5,410 nucleotides of DNA from Clostridia bacterium. GTDB lineage: Bacteria; Bacillota; Clostridia; Oscillospirales; Oscillospiraceae. Every line of letters starts with the position of its first letter. The first letter of the stretch is position 1. This document shows positions 1-5,410 of the stretch, one piece after another. A program made the translations under genes and the position numbers. Under the pieces are notes generated by a model. It searched no databases. It was not told where the DNA came from and worked only from the letters and a program-made list of their open reading frames with translations. The stretch is from NCBI GenBank assembly GCA_003245395.1, contig QKDF01000118.1, forward strand, positions 1 to 5,410, given 5' to 3'.

Positions 1-22
1 GGCTGGCTGCCATAACTAAGAG

Positions 23-52
23 AAAAGGGCAGCCGGAAGGCTGCCCTTTTTT
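23..52 (+). terminator. Intrinsic terminator of an upstream unit
   Basis: An 8-bp perfect GC-rich stem, GGGCAGCC (27-34) with GGCTGCCC (39-46), closes a GGAA tetraloop. It is extended by four A-T pairs and followed by six T (47-52). This is a classic rho-independent terminator on the + strand. It most likely ends a gene just left of the window: the first bases contain in-frame stops (TAA at 13-15 and at 17-19 in two frames), but too little is present to tell which frame is real. The A-rich left flank could also give weak termination in the reverse direction. It insulates the radical SAM operon from upstream transcription. Confidence 0.9.
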
Positions 53-58
53 CTGTAT

Positions 59-86
59 TTGTTCTCAGCTGAAAATTACATAAGAT
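59..86 (+). promoter_or_regulatory. Candidate promoter of the radical SAM operon
   Basis: TTGTTC (59-64) and TAAGAT (81-86) are separated by 16 bp and resemble a sigma-A promoter. The -35 box is weak (three of six consensus bases) and the -10 is fair (four of six). It sits between the upstream terminator and the first gene, where a promoter is needed. The region is AT-rich, so other hexamer pairs are possible. The call rests on pattern and position only. Confidence 0.35.
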
Positions 87-131
87 ACATATTTGATATT
101 AGGATTTACTATGAAACAGAGGTAATGTGCC

Positions 132-2261
132 ATGATTTCCGCCAAAAATAATATTATTGTAAAACTCAGAGACGGCCATGATTACGCCATTTTCAACCCG
201 CTTTCCGGCAGCTTTGATGTGATGGATGAGCACGAGCGGCTGTCGCTTGAAAAAATCGGCAGCGGTGCGGCTGTCGATCCGGAATTCTCAGACTACTTGC
301 TGGAACGCGGTTATGTATACCGGAGCGCCGAGGACGAGCAAAATGCGGTTGCGAAAGCGAATGAAGCCTTTTTAAAAGAAACGGCTGACTCGCAGGTGCA
401 GCTGATGCTGATTCCTACATACGGCTGCAATCTTGCCTGCGTCTATTGCTATGAGCACGGCGTTGTCGCAGAGCACAAGGTCATCACAAGGGAGGCCGTT
501 GATGCTTTCTTTGACTATGCCCGCAAAAACTTTTCGGATTACAAGATCAAGCCGTACATCACGCTGTTCGGCGGCGAGCCTCTCGTCAATTCTCCGGCCC
601 AGCGCGCGATCATCGACTATATTATCGACCGGTGCGCGGAAGAGGGCTATGAGGTGGCGGCTGTTACAAACGGCTATGACTTTCCCGACTTCGTGGATAT
701 CCTCAAAAAGGCTCACGTCAAAGAGATGCAGTTTACGCTGGACGGCTGCCGGGACATTCACGATCAGCGCCGGGCGACAGCGAATGGCAAGGGCACGTTC
801 GACAAGGTGATCGCGGGCATGGCCGCTGCCGTGGAGGCGGGCTTCCCCGTCAACCTCCGGACGGTCGTCGACCTGGAAAATATCGAGGATCTTGTCAATC
901 TGGCCGAATACCTCGACTCGAAGGGCTGGCTGGATCTGCCGCCTGCACGCTTCAAGACGCAGATCGGACGCAATTATGAGCTGTTCAGCTGCTATTCCAA
1001 GCCCCAGTATCTGATGTCGCAGGTGCAGCTGTGGGCGGAGTACGCAAAACTCAGCAAGCTCTATCCCATCCTTGCAAAATTCCACCGTCCCGATTTCTAC
1101 GCCATTCGGCATCTTGTGGATACGGGAGAACTGCCCATCGCCAGCTTTGATACCTGCCCGGCCTGCAAAACCGAATGGGTGTTTGACTTAAACGGTGAAA
1201 TATACGGATGTACCGCCAGCTGCGGGCGGCAGGAATATCTGCTGGGCACCTATTATCCGGAGGTTCGGCTCAATCAGGAACGCATCAGCCGCTGGCAGAG
1301 CCGCAGCGTCCAGACAATCGACAAGTGCCGGGACTGCAAATATGATGTGATCTGCGGCGGCGGCTGCGGGGTCGTCGCGGCCAACAAGCACGACTGTGAT
1401 CCGCTGTCGCCGGACTGCCGGCCCATTCAGGAGCTCTCCGAGATCGGTATCAACTATTATATTGACGAAATCAGGGCGATGACCGAGGGGCCGGACGATG
1501 TCCCGGTACCCGCCAAGCAACCGGGCCAGGAGGATGGCTCCTGCTGCTGCGACAGTGCTGAAAAACTGACCGGATGCGTGGTCTGCGGGAGCGAGCTTGT
1601 TTATTCGGAACAGCCGTCCAAGGAAAAATGCCTGATCTGCGGCAAAACCTTTGAGACAAACGTCAAATGCAAAAACGGTCACTACATCTGCGACGACTGC
1701 CACCGGGCGGATATCCTGACAAAAGTGGAGAGATACTTAAACGATACAGCCGAAGAGGACCCCATTGCTTTGGCCAAAAAGATTTTTAACTTCCCGGATC
1801 TGAAAATGCATGGGCCGGAGTACCACAGCATCGTACCCGCCATCCTTGTTGCCGCGTACCAGAACAAGAACCATATTCACGACCCTGCTGCCGTCAAAGA
1901 AGCCATTCGGCGCGGGAAGGAAATCGCAGGCGGAAGCTGCGGATACAGCGGCGGCTGCGGAGCCGCCCTTGGTACGGGGATTGCGGTATCCATCATTGAA
2001 AAAGCGACGCCGATGTCAGCCGCTCCACGCGGGAATGCCCTGAAGACATCCGGACAGGCTCTCCTTGCCATCAGCGATTACGGCGGCCCCCGCTGCTGCA
2101 AGCGTGACGCCGTGACATCCATGGAGACCTTCATCCAGAATTCAGGCTATTTTGACGGCGTTGAAAGCTATGTTTGCAAGCAATTTGGAAATAACAAAGA
2201 TTGTCTGGGTATCAAATGCCCGTATTTCCCCAGCGTGAAAAAAACGGTGAAAGGAAAATAA
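132..2261 (+). CDS. Radical SAM/SPASM enzyme with C-terminal DUF5714 domain
   Basis: A 709-residue, presumably cytosolic Fe-S enzyme that should reductively cleave S-adenosylmethionine to start radical chemistry. The start ATG has AGAGGT at 118-123 and a TAA two codons upstream, so no longer start exists. Domains seen: an N-terminal segment (about 8-65) resembling the leader region of SPASM peptide maturases; a radical SAM core with CxxxCxxC (C99, C103, C106), GGEP (147-150), TNG (179-181) and QFTLDG (200-205); a SPASM-like region with C342, C345, C360, C364 and CxxCx5CxxxC (C399, C402, C408, C412) plus C422 and C429, for auxiliary clusters; a linker holding CCC (471-473); and a C-terminal part with CxxC pairs 482/485, 500/503, 520/523, then HGPEYH (560-565), C603/C609, a CCKR at 655-658 and C682/C691/C696. 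I recognise this last part as DUF5714, whose function is unknown. Gene 2 begins 2 nt downstream, so the two are co-translated. The substrate is not identifiable. The radical SAM call is certain; a peptide substrate is only inferred from the N-terminus, SPASM region and neighbours. Confidence 0.93.
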   Translation: MISAKNNIIVKLRDGHDYAIFNPLSGSFDVMDEHERLSLEKIGSGAAVDPEFSDYLLERGYVYRSAEDEQNAVAKANEAFLKETADSQVQLMLIPTYGCNLACVYCYEHGVVAEHKVITREAVDAFFDYARKNFSDYKIKPYITLFGGEPLVNSPAQRAIIDYIIDRCAEEGYEVAAVTNGYDFPDFVDILKKAHVKEMQFTLDGCRDIHDQRRATANGKGTFDKVIAGMAAAVEAGFPVNLRTVVDLENIEDLVNLAEYLDSKGWLDLPPARFKTQIGRNYELFSCYSKPQYLMSQVQLWAEYAKLSKLYPILAKFHRPDFYAIRHLVDTGELPIASFDTCPACKTEWVFDLNGEIYGCTASCGRQEYLLGTYYPEVRLNQERISRWQSRSVQTIDKCRDCKYDVICGGGCGVVAANKHDCDPLSPDCRPIQELSEIGINYYIDEIRAMTEGPDDVPVPAKQPGQEDGSCCCDSAEKLTGCVVCGSELVYSEQPSKEKCLICGKTFETNVKCKNGHYICDDCHRADILTKVERYLNDTAEEDPIALAKKIFNFPDLKMHGPEYHSIVPAILVAAYQNKNHIHDPAAVKEAIRRGKEIAGGSCGYSGGCGAALGTGIAVSIIEKATPMSAAPRGNALKTSGQALLAISDYGGPRCCKRDAVTSMETFIQNSGYFDGVESYVCKQFGNNKDCLGIKCPYFPSVKKTVKGK
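2251..2256 (+). promoter_or_regulatory. Ribosome binding site fixing the start of gene 2
   Basis: AAGGAA lies 7 nt before the ATG at 2264 and inside the last codons of the radical SAM gene. The reading frame stays open upstream to an ATG at 2201, but those 21 extra codons overlap the preceding gene, lack a comparable site and add no thioredoxin-fold sequence. The start at 2264 is therefore preferred. Confidence 0.8.
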
Positions 2262-2263
2262 AA

Positions 2264-3541
2264 ATGAGCGACAAGATTATTCACATCAACAGCGATGCCT
2301 TTCAGGAAACTGTTCTGAACAGCAAGATTCCGGTCATTGTTGACTTTTTCTCCGACGACTGTCCTCCGTGCGACGTTCTGGCGCCGATCTATGAAAAGAT
2401 GGCCGAAAAATATGACGGTCACATCAAATTCGTTAAAATCTTCCGGCAGGAAAACCGGGAACTTGCCCAGAGCCTGAACGTCTCCGGAAGTCCCACGGTA
2501 CTGTTTTTCAAGGATGGCGTCGAGGTCGGCAGCCGTCTGACCGGCTTCTTGAACAAGCCGCAGGTTCGTATTGCTATCGAGGAAATTCTGGGCGACGTCC
2601 TTCCCCAAGAGCCCATGCAGCGCGTGGACTGCGACGTGCTGATCCTTGGCGCCGGCTCCGCCGGATTATCGGCCGCGATCTACGCGGCGAGAGCCCAGGT
2701 CCGAACCATTGTACTGGACAACAGCGTGGCGGGCGGTCAGGCCGCGTCGACCTTCACAATTGAAAATTACCCCGGAACCAAGGGCGCCGTACGGGGTCGC
2801 GAGCTGATCGACGATATGCGCCAGCAGGCCGTGAGCTTCGGCGCGCAGATCGATGATTTGAAGGAGATCTTTGAGGTCAAATTGACCGGGGAGACGAAAT
2901 ATGTCCGCACCGAGGACACGGAATATTACGCCAAGGCCGTGATCATTGCTTCCGGCGCTTCGCCGAGAGCGCTGCCCGCTCAAAACGCGGACGAATTCAA
3001 GGGAAGAGGCGTCCATTATTGCGCGACCTGCGACGGTTCCATGTATGAGGATCGGAAGATTGTTGTGATCGGCGGCGGAGACGCCGCTGTGGAGGAAGCC
3101 GTCTATCTGACGAAATTTGCGTCCCACGTGACGCTCATCCACCGCAGCCAGTTCCGCGCGTCCCAGTCGGCCATGGAAAAGCTGCACAGCAACAGTAAAA
3201 TCGATATGATCACGGACTCAAGGGTGACGAAGGTCAACGGAATGGACTACGCTCTGACCAGCGTGGAAATTGAAAATCTGAAGACGGGCAAAACGTATGA
3301 GTACCCCACGGAGGGCGCCTTTGTCTACATCGGCGTCGAACCGGCCTCCCAGCTGTATCGCGGCCAGCTGGAAATCGATAAGTCCGGCTATATTATCGCC
3401 GGCGAGGACACCAAGACAAATGTGGAAGGCGTTTTTGTTGCGGGTGACATCCGTGAAAAGCCTGTCCGCCAGGTGGTTACCGCCGCATCCGACGGTGCGG
3501 TTGCCGGCATCATGGCCGAGCGGTATGTGACAAGCCACTAA
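2264..3541 (+). CDS. Thioredoxin–thioredoxin reductase fusion flavoprotein
   Basis: A 425-residue single-chain disulfide reductase system, presumably cytosolic: FAD and a nicotinamide cofactor would reduce the CATC site, which passes electrons to the fused thioredoxin. Residues 1-110 are a thioredoxin fold with buried Asp27, active site C33-P-P-C36 and the cis-Pro loop SPT (76-78). After a linker of about 10 residues, 122-425 form a low-molecular-weight reductase of usual length: FAD site GAGSAG (129-134), redox-active C253-A-T-C256, nucleotide site GGGDAAVEE (270-278) and the C-terminal FAD motif GVFVAGD (389-395). Odd points: the thioredoxin is N-terminal, the reverse of the Mycobacterium leprae fusion; Asp32 replaces the usual Trp before the first active-site Cys; and the usual HRRxxxRA appears as HRSQFRA (293-299), one residue shorter, which may alter cofactor preference. 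Translational coupling to the radical SAM gene suggests it supplies dithiol reducing power for that enzyme or its product. AhpF and ferredoxin- or NADH-linked reductases are alternatives, but the single thioredoxin fold and CATC favour a TrxB type. Confidence 0.93.
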   Translation: MSDKIIHINSDAFQETVLNSKIPVIVDFFSDDCPPCDVLAPIYEKMAEKYDGHIKFVKIFRQENRELAQSLNVSGSPTVLFFKDGVEVGSRLTGFLNKPQVRIAIEEILGDVLPQEPMQRVDCDVLILGAGSAGLSAAIYAARAQVRTIVLDNSVAGGQAASTFTIENYPGTKGAVRGRELIDDMRQQAVSFGAQIDDLKEIFEVKLTGETKYVRTEDTEYYAKAVIIASGASPRALPAQNADEFKGRGVHYCATCDGSMYEDRKIVVIGGGDAAVEEAVYLTKFASHVTLIHRSQFRASQSAMEKLHSNSKIDMITDSRVTKVNGMDYALTSVEIENLKTGKTYEYPTEGAFVYIGVEPASQLYRGQLEIDKSGYIIAGEDTKTNVEGVFVAGDIREKPVRQVVTAASDGAVAGIMAERYVTSH

Positions 3542-3575
3542 GTTCTCTGTTTGGAAGCATCACAATCTGTCAATC

Positions 3576-3597
3576 CTATCATAGGCTGAAATGATAG
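3576..3597 (+). repeat. Short inverted repeat before the small cysteine gene
   Basis: CTATCAT (3576-3582) and ATGATAG (3591-3597) form a perfect 7-bp stem with an 8-nt loop in the 69-nt gap between genes 2 and 3. The right arm ends directly before the ribosome binding site at 3599-3604. The stem is AT-rich and has no T-run after it, so it is not a terminator. It could influence translation or mRNA processing of the small gene. A chance dyad is not excluded. Confidence 0.4.
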
Positions 3598-3598
3598 A

Positions 3599-3604
3599 AG
3601 GAGG
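3599..3604 (+). promoter_or_regulatory. Very strong ribosome binding site of the small gene
   Basis: AGGAGG, in the wider context AAGGAGGA, lies 6 nt before the ATG at 3611. It is the closest match to the anti-Shine-Dalgarno sequence in the window. It is the main reason to accept the 51-codon frame as a real gene, and it implies higher translation than the two genes upstream. Confidence 0.85.
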
Positions 3605-3610
3605 ATTCGT

Positions 3611-3766
3611 ATGTTTACCTTGTCATTGTCGGAAAAGGAAATTGAGCTGATCAAGAAGTCCATCAACCATTGCCTGTCGACCTGTAAGGAGGGCGGCAGC
3701 AAAAGCGGCTGTACCGATTGCGCCGCTCTGGAATCCATCTTAAAAAGGCTCCCTGCCGAAAAGTAG
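3611..3766 (+). CDS. Small four-cysteine protein, 51 residues, function unknown
   Basis: A complete 51-residue frame from ATG to TAG, which I do not recognise as a named family. The first half is an amphipathic helix-like stretch (SEKEIELIKKSINHCL, residues 7-22). Next comes a cysteine cluster C21-xxx-C25 and C34-xx-C37, with Gly/Ser/Lys between the pairs, and then a second helix-like stretch (about 38-48). There is no signal peptide or membrane segment, so it should be cytosolic. Four spaced cysteines flanked by helices fit a small zinc or Fe-S site, or two reversible disulfides. It lies 69 nt after the thioredoxin fusion, before the shared terminator, so it is probably the third gene of the operon. 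It might be a substrate of the radical SAM enzyme or a thioredoxin client, but it lacks an obvious leader/core division or Gly-Gly cleavage site, so a modified-peptide role is only a guess. Confidence 0.8.
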   Translation: MFTLSLSEKEIELIKKSINHCLSTCKEGGSKSGCTDCAALESILKRLPAEK

Positions 3767-3775
3767 ACGGCGTTC

Positions 3776-3820
3776 AAAGCGGGTCGCTCTGGGTATCAAA
3801 ACCCGGAGCGGCTCGCTTTT
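3776..3820 (+). terminator. Intrinsic terminator ending the three-gene operon
   Basis: A 17-bp stem (3778-3794 with 3801-3817), in which every pair is Watson-Crick or G-U, closes the 6-nt loop ATCAAA. Two A-T pairs extend the base, and TTTT ends at 3820. The stop codon of the small gene is about 10 nt before it. The T-run is short (four), but stem length and position fit a rho-independent terminator that separates the operon from the response regulator. Confidence 0.82.
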
Positions 3821-3897
3821 ATGATCGCATGCACCGCACTTTAGGACAGGGATATCAGCGATTGCTGTTCCACAGATAATATTACGCCCATGCCGCA

Positions 3898-3930
3898 CTG
3901 AAAAATGCGACATTGATTTTCAGAGAAAAT
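3898..3930 (+). repeat. Two overlapping inverted repeats in the regulator promoter
   Basis: CTGAAAA (3898-3904) pairs with TTTTCAG (3917-3923) across 12 nt. The second arm is shared with another perfect dyad, ATTTTC-AGA-GAAAAT (3916-3930). The second dyad fills the space between the candidate -35 and -10 boxes of the response regulator promoter, where an operator would block or modulate RNA polymerase. The two pairings exclude each other as RNA hairpins, so binding-site use is more plausible than RNA structure. AT-rich dyads of this size can arise by chance. Confidence 0.35.
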
Positions 3931-3940
3931 GTGATAAGAT
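3913..3940 (+). promoter_or_regulatory. Candidate sigma-A promoter of the response regulator
   Basis: TTGATT (3913-3918) and TAAGAT (3935-3940) are separated by 16 bp, and a TG one base before the -10 (3932-3933) gives an extended -10 element. It lies 72 nt before the start codon, in the only sizeable non-coding gap after the terminator. The rest of the 192-nt gap (3821-4012) shows no coding frame, RNA gene or riboswitch that I can identify. Confidence 0.55.
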
Positions 3941-4012
3941 CTAATTGCAAATATATGTAAAATTAATTCTCCGTTTACGCAAATGAGGAAAACAAAAGCA
4001 GGAGTGTGGCAT

Positions 4013-5410
4013 ATGCTTGAAAAGGCTTTTTTTACAGTTGTAGTGGCGGATGATGAAGATGAACTGCGGGAAGCGTTTTGCCGGATGATTCCCTGGAAGG
4101 ATTTGGGATTTGAGCTGGTGGGAGACGCCGGCAACGGCTTGGATGCACTGGAATTAGTGGAGGAAAAGAAACCGGATTTGCTGGTGACAGACATCCGGAT
4201 GCCATTTATTTCGGGCATCGAATTGGCCCGACAGGTACGGGAAATCCGCCCGGCCATGCACATTGCGTTTTTGAGCGGTTTCGATGATTTTGAATATGCC
4301 AAGCAGGCCATTCAGTACAATATCATCAGTTATATGCTCAAACCACTGACGCGGGATGGCCTGATAAAAGAGTTAACGCTGATCCATGAAAAAATGGACA
4401 CACAGTTCCAGATCTTTCGGGAGCAGACCAGCTTGCAGGGAAACCGGGAGAATTTTTTAATGTCGCTGCTTTTGGACGATTATTATGATGTCAAACAGCG
4501 GGAAGAGAAGCTGATACAATCCGCAGTGGAATGCGGATTGCTGCAGAACCCGGAAGACCGTTCTAAATATATCGTTATGGTTCTGTCCATTTTTGAAAAA
4601 AATGGTGATAATTGCACACAGCCGGCCACAGTTCAAACCGTTGAGATGGTGACAAAAAAGTATTTCCGCCAATACAGCTTTTTTTCCAGCGGGAAGGTTG
4701 TTACGCTGCTGATGGGGAACCGGTCTGACTTTGCGGAGTATTTGCATATTCTGGCGGAAGAACTGGTGCAGATTGCGGAGCGTGTGACTTGCCGGAACTG
4801 TAATATCGGTGTCAGCGGCGAGACGGACCGAATTTCAGAGTTGCATATGGCATATCGGGAGGCTATGGAGACGGTCGGCTATGTGGAGCCGGGAGAAAGC
4901 AATATCCTGTTTCTCTCCGATATCCAACAGGCTGCCGCGGGACACATGGACGGCATTTCCGAATTGGTAACCCGTATTGAGGTGGCGTTTAAAAGCGGCG
5001 CGAGAGAAGAGGTAAGCAGTGGCCTGGAGCAGCTGGTCGCTCTTGGCCGCACAGAGCAGCGGGGGAAAATTTGGCTTGACATTGCCACATTGCAGCTGAT
5101 CTCTGAAATTTATCAGATTCTCTACGCTACCGGTGGCAGCGAGGCGGTTTCAGTCATGGAGAACAGCAGTCTGCGGCCTAATATCAGCTTCCACTACCGT
5201 TCTGCGACGGAGCTGAAGAAAGGGCTGCTGGAGTTTTGCGATCAGGCAATGGATTATATGCGATGCCTCCAGAAAACAGGCGGAAGTCTGTTGTGCCAAC
5301 GTGCTCTGAATGCCATTGAGGAGAATTACAAGGATGAATCGCTGTCTCTGGTCTCGCTCAGCTCGATATTGGGGGTCAGCCCGAATCACCTTAGCACCTG
5401 CATCAAAAAA
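4013..5410 (+). CDS. YesN-type response regulator (REC plus AraC HTH), 3' end missing
   Basis: The first 466 codons of a cytosolic two-component transcription factor; the frame is open at the window end. ATG is preceded by AGGAG (4000-4004) at 8-nt spacing. Residues 8-115 are a receiver domain with acidic pocket D13/D14, phosphoacceptor D60 in the DIRMP motif, Ser88 and Lys110 in KP, so it should be phosphorylated by a histidine kinase. Residues of about 180-300 look like the degenerate GGDEF-like domain common in Bacillota YesN/CdaR-type regulators (pattern GVSGETD followed by AYREAMETV), with no sign of cyclase catalysis. After a helical linker, residues 430-466 start an AraC-type DNA-binding domain; the first helix-turn-helix is visible (SLSSILGVSPNHLS, 448-461) and the rest lies beyond the window. 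Family members are usually about 500-540 residues, so a few dozen codons are probably missing. Such regulators often sit beside a sensor kinase and a sugar or nutrient ABC transporter, expected downstream. It has its own promoter, and nothing here links it to the radical SAM operon. Confidence 0.93.
   Translation, partial: MLEKAFFTVVVADDEDELREAFCRMIPWKDLGFELVGDAGNGLDALELVEEKKPDLLVTDIRMPFISGIELARQVREIRPAMHIAFLSGFDDFEYAKQAIQYNIISYMLKPLTRDGLIKELTLIHEKMDTQFQIFREQTSLQGNRENFLMSLLLDDYYDVKQREEKLIQSAVECGLLQNPEDRSKYIVMVLSIFEKNGDNCTQPATVQTVEMVTKKYFRQYSFFSSGKVVTLLMGNRSDFAEYLHILAEELVQIAERVTCRNCNIGVSGETDRISELHMAYREAMETVGYVEPGESNILFLSDIQQAAAGHMDGISELVTRIEVAFKSGAREEVSSGLEQLVALGRTEQRGKIWLDIATLQLISEIYQILYATGGSEAVSVMENSSLRPNISFHYRSATELKKGLLEFCDQAMDYMRCLQKTGGSLLCQRALNAIEENYKDESLSLVSLSSILGVSPNHLSTCIKK

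Noticed and set aside
1..19. 3' tail of an upstream coding sequence
   Set aside because: Stops occur in two frames (13-15 and 17-19), but with fewer than seven codons available neither can be supported as a gene.
111..125. Five-codon frame ATG AAA CAG AGG TAA before the first gene
   Set aside because: It has no ribosome binding site of its own and merely overlaps the one for the gene at 132. It is too short to read as a leader peptide with a recognisable residue run.
372..1112. Long minus-strand reading frame (about 246 codons) opposite the radical SAM core
   Set aside because: It lies wholly within a gene with unmistakable radical SAM motifs, has no recognisable domain, and arises from GC-biased codons read in antisense.
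1188..1703. Minus-strand reading frame (about 171 codons) opposite the SPASM region
   Set aside because: It is antisense to the conserved cysteine codons of the real gene and has no domain or ribosome binding site that I can support.
2201..2263. Upstream ATG that would extend the thioredoxin fusion by 21 residues
   Set aside because: It overlaps the end of the radical SAM gene, adds a charged tail unlike a thioredoxin N-terminus, and the site at 2251-2256 points to the ATG at 2264.
3611..3766. SCIFF-type six-cysteine ranthipeptide precursor
   Set aside because: It has only four cysteines in two pairs flanked by helix-like segments, not the six-cysteine tail of SCIFF peptides, and it follows rather than precedes the radical SAM gene.
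3776..3820. Riboswitch or attenuator reading of the long hairpin
   Set aside because: There is a single stem directly after a stop codon, no alternative pairing or conserved aptamer, and no close downstream gene to control. A terminator explains it.
3841..4311. Minus-strand reading frame spanning the intergenic gap and the start of the response regulator
   Set aside because: Most of it is antisense to the receiver domain, and the translation is serine-rich low-complexity sequence typical of a shadow frame.

Overview
The window looks like chromosomal DNA of an anaerobic, low-to-mid GC member of the Bacillota, most likely a Clostridia of the Oscillospiraceae/Lachnospiraceae kind. This is inferred from strong AGGAGG-type ribosome binding sites, an oxygen-sensitive radical SAM enzyme rich in Fe-S cysteines, and a YesN-type (REC plus AraC) response regulator. 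No database search was possible, so the taxon is an inference. All genes lie on the + strand.

Region 1 (1-131): a strong intrinsic terminator (23-52) closes an upstream unit whose gene lies outside the window. It is followed by a short leader with a weak candidate promoter.

Region 2 (132-3820): an apparent three-gene operon. Gene 1 (132-2261) is a 709-residue radical SAM/SPASM enzyme with an extra C-terminal cysteine-rich domain that I recognise as DUF5714; it has 33 cysteines. Gene 2 (2264-3541) starts 2 nt after gene 1 ends and is a single-chain fusion of an N-terminal thioredoxin (CPPC) and a C-terminal thioredoxin reductase (CATC). Gene 3 (3611-3766) is a 51-residue protein with four cysteines (CxxxC, CxxC) behind a very strong ribosome binding site. 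A long hairpin terminator (3776-3820) closes the unit. The layout suggests a redox-coupled radical SAM system: the fusion would supply dithiol reducing power to the cysteine-rich enzyme, its product, or the small protein. The small protein could be a substrate, a metal-binding accessory or a regulator. The substrate is unknown.

Region 3 (3821-5410): a 192-nt intergenic stretch with a good candidate sigma-A promoter and two overlapping inverted repeats, then the first 466 codons of a YesN-type response regulator (REC, degenerate GGDEF-like middle, AraC-type HTH), cut off by the window end inside its DNA-binding domain. Nothing ties this regulator directly to the upstream operon, since a terminator and its own promoter separate them.
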